From Flavobacterium sp. N1736 (GTDB taxonomy: Bacteria > Bacteroidota > Bacteroidia > Flavobacteriales > Flavobacteriaceae), in the NCBI RefSeq assembly GCF_025947065.1, contig NZ_CP109994.1, positions 1,364,001-1,428,000 on the forward strand: a DNA stretch of 64,000 nt. The letters run 5' to 3'. The notes beneath the pieces are model-generated. The model was given only the letters and a program-made list of their open reading frames with translations. It did no database searches and was not told the origin of the DNA. A program made the translations under genes and the position numbers. This document shows positions 1-8,646 of the stretch, piece after piece (position 1 is the first letter of the stretch; each line of letters starts with the position of its first letter).

Positions 1-444
1 ACCTGTAAAAACGGCTGTCACTTTTTTATTTTTTTGAAGCTTATCTGCCAGAGCGATTCCGTCTGCGATCCCTAATTGCGGACCCAAATGCGAAATCATT
101 CCTATAATATTATATTCCTGAGTTCCAAAATGAAAACTACGATCCCTTCCTTTTGTAAAACCATTAGCTTTTCCCTGCCATTGCGAAAAAAGTCGGTGAA
201 GCGGAATGTTTCTTGTCGTAAAAACGCCAAGATTTCTATGCATTGGCAACACATATTCCGTTTCATCCAAAGCAGCTGTGATTCCCACAGAAATTGCTTC
301 CTGCCCTATTCCGGAGAACCATTTTGATACTTTTCCCTGACGAATCAGAATAAGCATCTTTTCTTCGATTAAACGTGGTTTAAGTATTTTTTTATATAAA
401 TCTAATAATTGATTATTACTCAGGTCGTGTCTGTAAAAGATCAT
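1..444 (-). CDS. 2-oxoacid dehydrogenase E1 component, alpha region (partial, runs off the window)
   Basis: The first 148 residues of a thiamine-pyrophosphate-dependent E1 subunit that decarboxylates a branched-chain 2-oxoacid or a related substrate. The stretch GIGQEAISVG (about 45-54), RNLGVF (70-75) and FTKGRDRSFHFG (96-107) match the E1-alpha fold; the thiamine-binding GDG motif would follow TAVFTG just outside the window. The ATG at 444 is the only good start. A TATATTTG box lies upstream at 475-468, but I see no convincing -33 element. In flavobacteria this gene is often a fused alpha/beta polypeptide, but the rest is not visible, so the exact substrate and any fusion are unknown. Confidence 0.82.
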   Translation of the reverse strand, partial: MIFYRHDLSNNQLLDLYKKILKPRLIEEKMLILIRQGKVSKWFSGIGQEAISVGITAALDETEYVLPMHRNLGVFTTRNIPLHRLFSQWQGKANGFTKGRDRSFHFGTQEYNIIGMISHLGPQLGIADGIALADKLQKNKKVTAVFTG

Positions 445-743
445 TTGGTTTATTTTTTTATTGCTTTCAAATATATAAAAATATAACAATTTTAACGTTA
501 TTTGTTAAATAAATAACATTTGAAAACATGAATTATTAATGTTTAAAAATAGGAAAATTGCAGAGAATAAAAACTTTTAAGTGAAATAATTCATCTATTT
601 GATAAATTCTTTATTTGCGTTAAAATATTACGATTAAACTCAATTTTCTATTAATTTTTAAAATTCAAAACTAAAATATTAGCTACCTTTGTTATTGTAA
701 GGATTTACCATTCCTTATTCTTTTTAAATAAAAAATGTAAAGT
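445..743. promoter_or_regulatory. Divergent intergenic region
   Basis: About 300 AT-rich bases separate the E1 gene (minus) from the oxygenase (plus). There is a TACCTTTG -7 box at 684-691 for the plus gene and TATATTTG on the minus strand at 475-468. Neither has a clear TTTG 19-21 bases upstream, so both promoter calls are tentative. No RNA gene or other structure was found. Confidence 0.4.
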
Positions 744-1694
744 ATGCAAAACATTCCTAGTGTAGACTTACGTGATTTCCTTTCGGACGACCCGAAACGT
801 AAACAAAAATTTGTAAATGAAATCGGCAGTGCATTTGAAAATATTGGCTTCGTAGCCCTAAAAGGTCATTTTCTTGATGATCAATTAGTAGACGAACTTT
901 ATGGCGAGATTAGAAATTTTTTCGCTTTGCCAGTAGAAACCAAGCATAATTATGAAATTCCCGGAATTGGCGGTCAAAGAGGTTATGTTTCTTTTGGAAA
1001 AGAACATGCTAAAGGACGTAAAGAGGGAGATTTAAAAGAGTTTTGGCATTTTGGACAGTATGTTGATAAAGATTCAAAATACGCTTCAGAATACCCTGAA
1101 AATGTTGAAGTAAAAGAGTTGCCGCGTTTTAATATCGTAGGTAAAGAAGCGTATCAAATGCTTGAAAAAACAGGTATTTATGTATTAAGAGCTCTTGCTT
1201 TGCATTTAGGTTTGGATGAGTTTTATTTTGATCAGTATGCAAAAGAAGGAAACTCTATTTTGAGACCAATACATTATCCGCCAATTACTTCTGAGCCGGA
1301 AAACGCAATTCGTGCTGCTGCTCATGGTGATATTAACCTGATTACCTTATTAATGGGTGCGCAGGGAAAAGGTTTACAGGTTCAAAATCATAATGGTGAA
1401 TGGATCGATGCAATTGCAGAAGATGATGAATTGGTCATTAATGTTGGTGATATGTTGTCAAGACATACCAATAATAAACTAAAATCGACTATACATCAGG
1501 TAGTTAATCCGCCAAGAGAATTATGGGGAACCTCTCGTTATTCAGTTCCGTTTTTTATGCATCCCGTAAGCGATATGCGTCTGGATTGTTTAGAAAACTG
1601 TATTGATGCCGAGAATCCTAAAAAATTCGAAGATATAACTGCAGGAGATTATTTATATGAACGTTTAGTAGACTTAGGTCTGATAAAAAAATAA
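744..1694 (+). CDS. 2-oxoglutarate/Fe(II)-dependent oxygenase, isopenicillin-N-synthase family
   Basis: A 316-residue non-heme iron oxygenase of the IPNS/DAO family. The N-terminal DIOX_N-like region carries IGFVALKGH (34-42). The iron triad is His194 and Asp196 (in AAAHGDINL) and His251 (STIHQV), with Arg265 and Ser267 of RYSVPF as the 2-oxoglutarate anchor, so all catalytic residues are present. Length is normal. The ATG at 744 follows an A-rich leader and a TACCTTTG box. It heads a plus-strand run of genes reaching 6 kb, though the gaps suggest separate promoters. The physiological substrate cannot be told from sequence. Confidence 0.85.
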   Translation: MQNIPSVDLRDFLSDDPKRKQKFVNEIGSAFENIGFVALKGHFLDDQLVDELYGEIRNFFALPVETKHNYEIPGIGGQRGYVSFGKEHAKGRKEGDLKEFWHFGQYVDKDSKYASEYPENVEVKELPRFNIVGKEAYQMLEKTGIYVLRALALHLGLDEFYFDQYAKEGNSILRPIHYPPITSEPENAIRAAAHGDINLITLLMGAQGKGLQVQNHNGEWIDAIAEDDELVINVGDMLSRHTNNKLKSTIHQVVNPPRELWGTSRYSVPFFMHPVSDMRLDCLENCIDAENPKKFEDITAGDYLYERLVDLGLIKK

Positions 1695-1826
1695 ACGTAA
1701 ATTAAATTTTAAATCTCTCCCGATAGTTCGGGATATAAATTCCAAATTCCAATCCTAACTTTGGAATTTGGAATTTAATTTTTACAAACTATATTTATTG
1801 GAATTTATTTTTTAGAATAAACATTT

Positions 1827-2159
1827 ATGGACTTACAAGATCAATTAAAAAATTTATTTCCGGATCATGTCGAATCAAACGAACCAGAAGAAGTTCAGGA
1901 TCAAGAACATGTACTTTATGTTCAGAAAGAACCAATGATTTGCAAATTCGAAAAACGAAAAGGAAAAGCTACCACTATAATTGAAGGTTATGAAGGAAGC
2001 GATGAAGATTTTAAAATTCTGGCTAAAGAAATTAAAACAAAACTAAGCGTTGGCGGAACTTTTAAAGACGATGCAATCATTATTCAAGGTGATTATCGCG
2101 ATAAAATTATGGCAATTTTAAAAGAAAAAGGATTTAAAACAAAACGTGTTGGAGGCTGA
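1827..2159 (+). CDS. SUI1/eIF1-like translation initiation factor (YciH family)
   Basis: A 110-residue protein whose C-terminal half (about 40-110) is a SUI1 domain: KGKATTIIEGYEG, then KLSVGGTFKDDAIIIQGD and a terminal RDKIMAILKEKGFK helix. SUI1 proteins act at the ribosomal P site in start-codon selection; the bacterial YciH form is thought to affect initiation fidelity. The N-terminal 40 residues are acidic and probably flexible. Length is typical of the bacterial family. The 130-base gap upstream holds an AT-rich inverted repeat around the phrase TTTGGAATTTGGAATTTAA and no gene. Confidence 0.85.
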   Translation: MDLQDQLKNLFPDHVESNEPEEVQDQEHVLYVQKEPMICKFEKRKGKATTIIEGYEGSDEDFKILAKEIKTKLSVGGTFKDDAIIIQGDYRDKIMAILKEKGFKTKRVGG

Positions 2160-2225
2160 TAATTTTAGATTTCTGATTTTAGATTTTAGATTGAAAAATG
2201 ATTAAAGAATTAAAGATTAAAAAAA

Positions 2226-2262
2226 CCTTAGAACCTTGGCGCCTTTGCCACTTTGAACCTTA
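2226..2262. repeat. Dispersed CCTTGGCGCCTTTGCC-type intergenic repeat
   Basis: A low-complexity phrase of the type 'accttgg cgcctttgcc actttgaacc'. Relatives appear at about 49215-49250 and, in opposite sense, at about 6020-6085. It lies only between genes and looks like a dispersed family of flavobacterial intergenic repeats. Confidence 0.5.
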
Positions 2263-2272
2263 AAGAAAAAAA

Positions 2273-3142
2273 ATGATACAAAATTCAGAATTAATACTTA
2301 ACCCGGACGGAAGTGTTTATCACTTAAACCTTCTTCCTGAACATATTGCACACGATATAATTTTTGTTGGAGATCAAAACAGAGTAGAGAAAATCACGCA
2401 GTTTTTTGATTCAATTCAATATTCGACTCAAAAAAGAGAATTTAAAACACAAACCGGAATCTATAAAGGAAAGCGCATTTCGGTAATGTCAACAGGAATT
2501 GGTCCTGATAATATTGATATTGTCCTGAACGAATTAGACGCTTTGGTTAATATCGATTTAAAAACGCGTGAACCAAAAGAAACGCTGACTTCTTTAAATA
2601 TTATCAGAATTGGAACTTCGGGTTCGCTACAAGCGGATATTCCTGTGGATAGTTTTGTAATGTCAAAATTTGGACTTGGATTAGACAATATGCTTCGCTC
2701 CTATTTAATCGACGAAGTTTCAAATCCGGCTATTGAAGATGCTTTTGTAATGCATACCAATTGGGATATTCGCAAAGGAAGACCTTACGCAATTCCGTGT
2801 TCTGAAAAACTGGAAAAAATAATCGAATCTGATAAAATTTTCAAGGGAATTACCGCTACAGCCGGAGGATTTTACGGTCCGCAAGGGCGTGTTTTACGTT
2901 TAAATATTCAGGACGAGGAATTGAATAATAAAATGGATAATTTTAATTTTAATGACAACCGAATCACGAATTTAGAAATGGAAACGGCTGCTATTTACGG
3001 GCTTTCGGCTCTTTTAGGTCATAATGCTTTATCATTAAATGCGATTATTGCCAATCGCGCAACCGGAACTTTTAGCGATGATCCGTATAAAGCTGTTGAT
3101 GAATTGATTACTTATACATTGAATAAACTGGCGGCTAAATAA
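2273..3142 (+). CDS. Nucleoside phosphorylase (uridine phosphorylase-like)
   Basis: A 289-residue PNP/UDP-family phosphorylase that would split a nucleoside with phosphate into base and ribose-1-phosphate in nucleoside salvage. The visible motifs are the phosphate-binding GDQNRVEKI (about 33-41), STGIGPDNIDIVL (73-85), IRIGTSGSL (111-119) and the signature NLEMETAAIYGL near 233-244, where the Glu contacts ribose. Length matches uridine phosphorylases of Bacteroidota. The preceding gap contains a dispersed repeat (2226-2262). Base preference is inferred from general resemblance only. Confidence 0.85.
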   Translation: MIQNSELILNPDGSVYHLNLLPEHIAHDIIFVGDQNRVEKITQFFDSIQYSTQKREFKTQTGIYKGKRISVMSTGIGPDNIDIVLNELDALVNIDLKTREPKETLTSLNIIRIGTSGSLQADIPVDSFVMSKFGLGLDNMLRSYLIDEVSNPAIEDAFVMHTNWDIRKGRPYAIPCSEKLEKIIESDKIFKGITATAGGFYGPQGRVLRLNIQDEELNNKMDNFNFNDNRITNLEMETAAIYGLSALLGHNALSLNAIIANRATGTFSDDPYKAVDELITYTLNKLAAK

Positions 3143-3174
3143 ATTAATTAGTCAATTAGATAATTAGATAATTC
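3143..3174. repeat. AATTAG(T/A)-type short repeat before the DinB gene
   Basis: A run of AATTAGTCAATT and AGATAATT words. A similar run follows the gene at 3616-3657, so the DinB gene is bracketed by the same low-complexity repeat. Confidence 0.5.
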
Positions 3175-3615
3175 ATGCAGGACGCGATTCTTAAATTTGA
3201 AAAAATACTGGCTGAAAACATTGACTATTTTACAACATTAAAGAGTGAAATTTTAGAAGCCAAAATACCAGGAAAATGGTCTAAAAAAGAAATTATCGGA
3301 CATTTAGTCGATTCGGCAATTCATAATCTGGTTCGGTTTACAGAAATTAATTATCTGGAAAAACCTTATCGTCACAGACCATATAATCAAATAGATTTAG
3401 TAAATTTAAATCAATATCAAACAATGGATATTATTGATTTAACACAGCTTTGGTTTTCGATTAACAGTCAAATTATCAGGGTGATGAAGTCTGTTGATGA
3501 AAAGGTTTTGGATTATAAAATTATTCTAAGTGATGAATCTGTGATCGATTTAAGGTTTTTAATGACAGATTATGTAGAACATTTAGAGCATCATATCAAT
3601 CAATTGAGGTCTTGA
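3175..3615 (+). CDS. DinB-family four-helix metal-binding protein
   Basis: A 146-residue protein of the DinB/YfiT four-helix fold. The N-terminal helix is followed by IPGKWSKKEIIGHLVDSAIHN (about 36-56, with His at 48 and 55), and the C-terminus carries VEHLEHHINQL. These histidines are the usual metal ligands of the superfamily, whose members include thiol-dependent transferases. The substrate is unknown. It sits 32 bases after the phosphorylase. Related short repeats of AATTAGTCAATT type flank it on both sides (3143-3174 and 3616-3657). Confidence 0.8.
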   Translation: MQDAILKFEKILAENIDYFTTLKSEILEAKIPGKWSKKEIIGHLVDSAIHNLVRFTEINYLEKPYRHRPYNQIDLVNLNQYQTMDIIDLTQLWFSINSQIIRVMKSVDEKVLDYKIILSDESVIDLRFLMTDYVEHLEHHINQLRS

Positions 3616-3657
3616 ATTAGATAATTAGTCAATTTGAGAATTAGATAATTAGGAAAA
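3616..3657. repeat. AATTAG-type short repeat after the DinB gene
   Basis: The second copy of the AATTAGATAATTAG-type repeat. It shares several words with 3143-3174. Confidence 0.5.
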
Positions 3658-3683
3658 TGATTGAATTATTACAACATTAAATA

Positions 3684-4157
3684 ATGGCAGAAACACATAA
3701 AAAAATACTATTTAAGTATTACAGCACATATCTTGAAGAAGTAGTTTCAGAAACTATGTGGGCAGAAATTATAGATTTGGAAAAAGGATTTTATAAATTG
3801 GACAATATCCCGTTTTTTGGACCTTTGATTGCAACAGATGATATTTTTCGCGCAGAATACGATGAAAACGAAAAGTGTTTAATACATAAAGAAACATTAG
3901 AAAATTCGGGAAACTCGATTATTCAGATTTTGATTCTTGAAGAAGGTTTTGACAGAGAAATTATCAGAGATAAATTTAAATCAATCAATTGTATTTCAGA
4001 AGGTTTAAACGAAACTTTTCTTGCGGTTGAAATTTTAAAAGAAGTAGATTATGCAATTGTAAAAAATCTTCTGGACGAATACGAAACACATTCTGTAATA
4101 GAATATGCCGAGCCGTGTTTATCAGAAAAACACAGAACAGATTTATTAAAAAATTAA
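3684..4157 (+). CDS. DUF4265 domain-containing protein
   Basis: A 157-residue soluble protein resembling the DUF4265 family. The visible features are SETMWAEIIDLEKGFYKLDN near the N-terminus, a central IPFFGPLIATDDIFRAEYDE block, and a C-terminal half with alternating strands and helices. There is no signal peptide or membrane segment. The family has no established biochemical role. It is co-oriented with the DinB gene upstream and the substrate-binding protein 57 bases downstream. Confidence 0.7.
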   Translation: MAETHKKILFKYYSTYLEEVVSETMWAEIIDLEKGFYKLDNIPFFGPLIATDDIFRAEYDENEKCLIHKETLENSGNSIIQILILEEGFDREIIRDKFKSINCISEGLNETFLAVEILKEVDYAIVKNLLDEYETHSVIEYAEPCLSEKHRTDLLKN

Positions 4158-4214
4158 GCTTAAACGACAAACAAACTTATAATACGCATACCAAACAAAC
4201 TTAAACTTAAACTA

Positions 4215-5066
4215 ATGAAAACTGTAAAAATTGTAGGTGTTCCCGAACACTTCAATTTGCCATGGCGTATATGCATCGAAAATGGCGAATTTGAAGCTGA
4301 AAACATTGATTTACAATGGACTAATATTCCGGAAGGAACCGGAAAAATGTGTCAGATGCTTCGTGACGGAGAAGCTGATATTGCGGTTATTTTAACAGAA
4401 GGAATTGTAAAAGATATTATTGCCGGAAACCCAAGCAAAATTGTTCAGATTTATGTGCAATCGCCTTTAATTTGGGGAATTCACGTAGGCGCAAAATCTG
4501 ATTTTCAAACTATAAATGACCTTAAAAATAAAAAAGTCGCGATTTCGAGACGTGGTTCAGGATCAGAATTGATGGCTTATGTAAATGCAAATAATCAAGG
4601 TTGGGAAACCGATAATTTGCAGTTTGAAATCATAAATACGATTGATGGCGCTGTTGAAGCTTTGACAAACGGAACTGCCGATTATTTTATGTGGGAACAT
4701 TTTATGACAAAACCTCTTGTCGATCAGGGAATTTTCAGGCGTGTTGGCGACTGCCCTACTCCATGGCCGTCTTTTGTAATTACGGTTCGCGACGAATTTC
4801 TGAAAAAAAATCCAAAAGCGGTAGAAAAAATTCTCGAAGTCATCAATAAAACAACGCATGATTTTGCGCAGATTCCGGATATTGACAAAACGCTGGCTGA
4901 ACTTTTTAACCAGCAGCTTGAAGATATTCAGGAATGGCTGAAACTAACACAATGGTCACAAAAACATTTAAGTGAAAAAGCATTCGATAAAATTCAAAAT
5001 CAATTATTTGATCTGGGAATTATTGATAAAAAAAGTACTTTTGTTGAAACTGTAAAAGCGCTGTAA
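4215..5066 (+). CDS. Type 2 periplasmic-binding-fold protein (SsuA/NMT1-like), no signal peptide
   Basis: A 283-residue two-lobed substrate-binding fold. Motifs are IPEGTGKMCQMLRDGEADIAVILTE-like sequence near 47-70, VGAKSDFQTINDLKNKKVAIS (about 91-111) and RRGSGSEL, as in nitrate/sulfonate/thiamine-precursor binding proteins. The N-terminus MKTVKIVGVPEHF starts directly with the first strand, so there is no Sec signal or lipobox. No ABC permease or ATPase gene is nearby. It may act in the cytoplasm as a ligand-binding or enzymatic variant. The transglutaminase gene follows after 19 bases. Ligand unknown. Confidence 0.72.
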   Translation: MKTVKIVGVPEHFNLPWRICIENGEFEAENIDLQWTNIPEGTGKMCQMLRDGEADIAVILTEGIVKDIIAGNPSKIVQIYVQSPLIWGIHVGAKSDFQTINDLKNKKVAISRRGSGSELMAYVNANNQGWETDNLQFEIINTIDGAVEALTNGTADYFMWEHFMTKPLVDQGIFRRVGDCPTPWPSFVITVRDEFLKKNPKAVEKILEVINKTTHDFAQIPDIDKTLAELFNQQLEDIQEWLKLTQWSQKHLSEKAFDKIQNQLFDLGIIDKKSTFVETVKAL

Positions 5067-5085
5067 ATTACTGCTTTTGATACTT

Positions 5086-6018
5086 ATGATAAAATTTCCT
5101 AAAATTGACTTTCCGCAATTAAAATCCAGATTACAGGTGAAATCACCCTGGGACAGGATTATTATTAGCGTTTTAAGTCTTTTGATAACGATACCTATTT
5201 TTATCATTCTGCATCAAAACCTTATCGATTTAAAATGGCCGTTTAATCTCGATCGTGTCTTTATTTTTCTGTTTGTTTTTGTTGCTATTTTCTTTCTGCT
5301 CATGCTTTTACGGACGATTATAATAGTTTGTATCGCGATTTATATATTGGTTTTAATTTACGGAAGTGTCATTGGAAATTATGGTTTTAATGAAATTTCT
5401 GAAGATTATAATTCGATGATTTACACCATGTCAGATAATCCGTTTCCGCAGGATATTATTGTGGCAAAACTGCTTCCGTTTCCCAATAAATCAAAGATTA
5501 TAAATGCAATTGAATATCAAAATCCCAAAGTTCGAAATTTTGCGATTATGGCGACTTCAAAACATTTTAAAGGCATAAAAGGCTATTCTGATTACAGAAC
5601 TACAATTCAGTGTTTTGCTGTGTTTAAAGAGATTAACAGCCGATGGAATTATGTAAACGATCCAAAAGAAGGTGATTATATTGCAACTGCCAGCGAATCA
5701 TTAGAATATTTTTCAGGAGATTGTGACGATCATTCCATTTTAATGGCGGCGGCGATTCGTTCTATTGGCGGAACTCCGCGATTAATTCACACCAAAGGAC
5801 ATATTTACCCTGAAATACTAATTGGTTCCTTAATTGACTTGGAAAAAGTCAATTATTTAATAAAAAATGTACTTTTTCCTAAAGAAAGTTACAAGCAAAA
5901 ACTGCATTACCATATTGACGAACGCGGTCAGGTTTGGTTAAATCTTGATTATACTGCCAAATATCCCGGCGGACCTTTTATGTATGAGGAGATTTTGGGG
6001 GCGTTAACGCTTAATTAA
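5086..6018 (+). CDS. Membrane-anchored transglutaminase-like cysteine protease-fold protein
   Basis: A 310-residue protein from the ATG at 5086; a TTG at 5077 is possible but less likely. Hydrophobic segments at about 26-43 and 57-93 give two or three membrane helices. The remaining domain is a transglutaminase core with Cys213 in FSGDCDDHS, His239 in TKGHIYPE and an Asp in WLNLDYTAKYPGGP near 288, so the Cys-His-Asp triad is intact. The domain probably acts on a peptide or isopeptide substrate at the membrane. It lies 19 bases after the binding-protein gene and is likely co-transcribed. Confidence 0.78.
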   Translation: MIKFPKIDFPQLKSRLQVKSPWDRIIISVLSLLITIPIFIILHQNLIDLKWPFNLDRVFIFLFVFVAIFFLLMLLRTIIIVCIAIYILVLIYGSVIGNYGFNEISEDYNSMIYTMSDNPFPQDIIVAKLLPFPNKSKIINAIEYQNPKVRNFAIMATSKHFKGIKGYSDYRTTIQCFAVFKEINSRWNYVNDPKEGDYIATASESLEYFSGDCDDHSILMAAAIRSIGGTPRLIHTKGHIYPEILIGSLIDLEKVNYLIKNVLFPKESYKQKLHYHIDERGQVWLNLDYTAKYPGGPFMYEEILGALTLN

Positions 6019-6019
6019 G

Positions 6020-6085
6020 GTTCTTTCTGAGTTACTAAGTTACTAAGGTGCTAAGGTTTTGAGGTTCAAAGGGACAAAGGTTTTT
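6020..6085. repeat. Dispersed repeat (GTTACTAAG / GGTTCAAAG words)
   Basis: An intergenic run built from 'gttactaagt tactaaggtg' and 'gaggttcaaa gggacaaagg' words. It is related to the repeats near 2226 and 49215. No coding potential was seen. Confidence 0.45.
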
Positions 6086-6214
6086 TGTAGAGTGCATTGC
6101 TGCGTGTCTGGTTTGTAGGTTTAATCGCTTTATTTTTTGTAAATATTTGGTTTTTAGATTTTTAATTAAAAATATTTTCGTAATTTTCTGTGGTCTAACT
6201 TTAATCACAAAATC

Positions 6215-6580
6215 ATGAAAAAATCTAACTTATTTATCTTTGGGATTGCATTATTGGCTATATTAATTGTGTCATGCAAAGGGCGCGGCAAACTGGTAAA
6301 TTCCTGGAAAGTTACCTCTGTTGAAGCAAAAATACCTCTTTCTGACTCTTTAAAAAATGAAATTTTAGCTAATGGAACTCTAACTTTTACACAAGACGGA
6401 CATGTAACCGGATTTTTGCAGAGAGAAATAACGGATGGCACTTATGCACTTACAAAAGGTGGAAAAAGTTTAGTAATTAAAGATGAAACAGGAACACCAT
6501 ATCCTTGTGAAAGTACTATTACAGATGACAAATTAATTTTGGATAGTAAGGAAATGAAAATTACACTAAACAAGATTTAA
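6215..6580 (+). CDS. Lipocalin-like lipoprotein
   Basis: A 121-residue lipoprotein. A hydrophobic signal (residues 5-19) ends in the lipobox IVSC with Cys21, followed by KGRGKLVNSWKVTS. The W-x(2)-TS start and later G-T-L-T-F-T-x-D-G-x-V pattern (about 54-64) resemble the lipocalin-like/DUF4923-type barrels common in Bacteroidota. It is probably anchored in the outer membrane or periplasm; ligand and function are unknown. It converges on the response-regulator gene across a shared terminator. Confidence 0.65.
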   Translation: MKKSNLFIFGIALLAILIVSCKGRGKLVNSWKVTSVEAKIPLSDSLKNEILANGTLTFTQDGHVTGFLQREITDGTYALTKGGKSLVIKDETGTPYPCESTITDDKLILDSKEMKITLNKI

Positions 6581-6613
6581 GTTTATAAAAACACTTTAAT
6601 AAAATATATAAAT

Positions 6614-6648
6614 CTCCTTAAAGCTACTGTTTTAGGGAGTTTTTTTTT
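6614..6648. terminator. Bidirectional terminator between lipoprotein and response regulator
   Basis: A nine-base-pair stem, CTCCTTAAA (6614-6622) with TTTAGGGAG (6631-6639) including one T-G pair, is followed by nine T residues. The run of A residues before it is shorter, so it works best for the plus-strand gene. Confidence 0.75.
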
Positions 6649-7348
6649 AGCCTTTTAGAATTTTAAAAGCATATTCTTTGTAACTCGCTCCAATAGGAAT
6701 TTCTATATTTCCAAACTCCACATCATAAGCCGTAAACGCTGTAATATTTTTTAAGTTGATGATAAACGAACGGTGAATTCTGAGGAAATTTTTCCCCTGC
6801 AATTCGATTTCAATATCGCTGATTTTGTATTTTACGGTTAGTTTAAAATTTTCCTTTTGATGTATTACGATATAATCTTTAACGCTTTCGATATACAAAA
6901 TCGAATCAATATTGATTTTATTAAACTTAGCACCATTTTTAAGATAAATAAAATCTTCCTGCAGCGGCGTGATAATCTTATTGTTTACGGGCGCACTTAT
7001 ACGCAAATAGCGATCTGTAGCTTTAAAAAACCGATCGAAAGTAATTGGTTTTAAAAGATAATCTATAATATCGAGCTCGTAACTTTCTAAAGCATATTCG
7101 CGATATGCGGTTGTAAAAATAACTGCCGGCGGATTTTTTAATGTTTTTAAAAAGTCGATTCCTGTAATCTGAGGCATTTTAATATCCAGAAACAAAAGAT
7201 CTACAGGAGTTGTTCGCAATACTTCTGCGGCTTTTAAAGCGTTTGGGCAAGTGCCAACAACTTCAAAATAATCTAATTTGCTAATATGATTTTGCAATAA
7301 GCTTATGGCTAAAGGCTCATCATCGACCAATAAACATTTTATCTTCAT
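6647..7348 (-). CDS. LytTR-family response regulator
   Basis: A 233-residue response regulator. The receiver domain (1-120) shows the acidic pair in LLVDDEP (D9, D10), the phospho-acceptor Asp55 in LLFLDIKMP and Lys in DYLLKPI near 107. The LytTR DNA-binding domain (about 135-231) carries YIESVKDYIVIH and the typical FLRIHRSFIINLKNI. It starts 12 bases after the stop of the kinase gene and forms a two-gene operon with it. The divergent TonB-dependent receptor is a plausible target, which is inferred from position only. Confidence 0.92.
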   Translation of the reverse strand: MKIKCLLVDDEPLAISLLQNHISKLDYFEVVGTCPNALKAAEVLRTTPVDLLFLDIKMPQITGIDFLKTLKNPPAVIFTTAYREYALESYELDIIDYLLKPITFDRFFKATDRYLRISAPVNNKIITPLQEDFIYLKNGAKFNKINIDSILYIESVKDYIVIHQKENFKLTVKYKISDIEIELQGKNFLRIHRSFIINLKNITAFTAYDVEFGNIEIPIGASYKEYAFKILKG

Positions 7349-7360
7349 TTTTAGCTTAAT

Positions 7361-8437
7361 TTATTCGTTTACAAGGTTTATTTTTAAATGAGCAGTAAAA
7401 TCTTTTTCTGTTTTAACAATATCAAAAGTATAATGATCAGGATAAATTTTATCTAGTTGCTGCATGATATTATTCAGTCCGATTTTTCCACTTTCTGGTT
7501 GAATATCAAATTGATTGATGCTGTTTTTGATAGTAAATTCAAAATTATTTTCGATTAGTTTCAGGTCAATTTCAATAATTGGCGAAATTCCTGTATCCTC
7601 GCCTGCTCCATGTTTAAAAGCATTTTCGACTAACGAAAGGAGAATTAATGGCGCAATTACGCCATTATGATCTACAGCGTGATTAAAAACAACACTCAAT
7701 CGTTCGTCGTAGCGTAATTTTTCGAGAGAAATATAATTATCTATTAACGTAATTTCCTGCGAAATTGGCACATACATACTGCTGCATCGGTACAAAACAC
7801 AATCCAGGATTTCAGATAAAACCGCAATCGATTTTGACGTAATTGGCGAATTGATAATAGAAAGCGAATATATATTATTGAGCGTATTAAACAGAAAATG
7901 AGGGTTTAACTGCGCTTTTAAGATTTTTAATTCCGTTTCGGCTTTTTGTTTTTCCAGTAATAAAGCCTTTTTCTGAATTACGTATTGATCTTTTATCAAT
8001 TTTATAAAAACAAAAAACATTGATAATGAAAAGATATGCAAAAAATAAGATCCAAACAAAGTTGGTAAATCCGTTAAGATTTCGCTAATAGATTCCTGCT
8101 CAAAAGGTTTTGGGCGAACAAAAGGCTCTAAAACATAGATCATTACTATTCTGGCCAATATTGAAATCAAATACGATATTACAATAAATTCAATCCAGAC
8201 CAATACGTGTTTTTGAGGCGCCATTAAACGGGGTAAAATTCTATAGGCTAAAAAATAAGCCGACGTCATGGAACATATCTCGTAATATAAGGTGTAAAAT
8301 ATATCAACCCGCAATTCCTGAGGATCTGAAGATGTATTTTTACTAAAAAACATAACAAAGATACATATCCAAAAAATGATATGTGCGCTCAGTCTGTGAG
8401 CTGTAGAAAATTTTAATAGTTTTTCGAATGGTGTCAT
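7361..8437 (-). CDS. LytS/YehU-type sensor histidine kinase
   Basis: A 358-residue kinase from the ATG at 8437; a TTG three codons upstream is possible. Four hydrophobic segments (about 18-31, 50-70, 80-103 and 128-148) form the sensor. A short coiled coil then leads to the His_kinase motif QLNPHFLFNTLNN with the phospho-acceptor His180. The ATPase N-box is LLSLVENAFKHGAG, and the C-terminal G box is present as KIGLNNI. No extracellular sensor domain is present, so the signal is probably membrane-borne. It precedes its LytTR partner by 12 bases. Confidence 0.9.
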   Translation of the reverse strand: MTPFEKLLKFSTAHRLSAHIIFWICIFVMFFSKNTSSDPQELRVDIFYTLYYEICSMTSAYFLAYRILPRLMAPQKHVLVWIEFIVISYLISILARIVMIYVLEPFVRPKPFEQESISEILTDLPTLFGSYFLHIFSLSMFFVFIKLIKDQYVIQKKALLLEKQKAETELKILKAQLNPHFLFNTLNNIYSLSIINSPITSKSIAVLSEILDCVLYRCSSMYVPISQEITLIDNYISLEKLRYDERLSVVFNHAVDHNGVIAPLILLSLVENAFKHGAGEDTGISPIIEIDLKLIENNFEFTIKNSINQFDIQPESGKIGLNNIMQQLDKIYPDHYTFDIVKTEKDFTAHLKINLVNE

Positions 8438-8646
8438 AGAATTCAAATTTACTATTTATTTTTAAAGACAAAAACGTTGTCGACAAACACGCCAAAAAAA
8501 GGCATCAACAAGTAAAAAACGTGCATAAATGGGTTTTATATCAAATATTTGACTGTTTGTAGTTGATAACCGCTAGTGTGGCATGTTCCTATTTTTTGAA
8601 TGGAGATAAAGCTGAGTTTTGCTTAAAATTTAAAACCAATCAAAAA
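8438..8646. promoter_or_regulatory. Divergent region between LytS kinase and TonB receptor
   Basis: Roughly 210 bases that must hold promoters for both directions. The GTTGTCGACAAAC stretch near 8473-8485 is a local near-palindrome. No clean TAnnTTTG box was found. LytTR sites are short direct repeats, and I cannot single them out by eye. Confidence 0.3.

Noticed and set aside
76..327. Plus-strand 83-residue ORF
   Set aside because: It is the antisense of the E1 dehydrogenase gene, which has clear family motifs on the minus strand.
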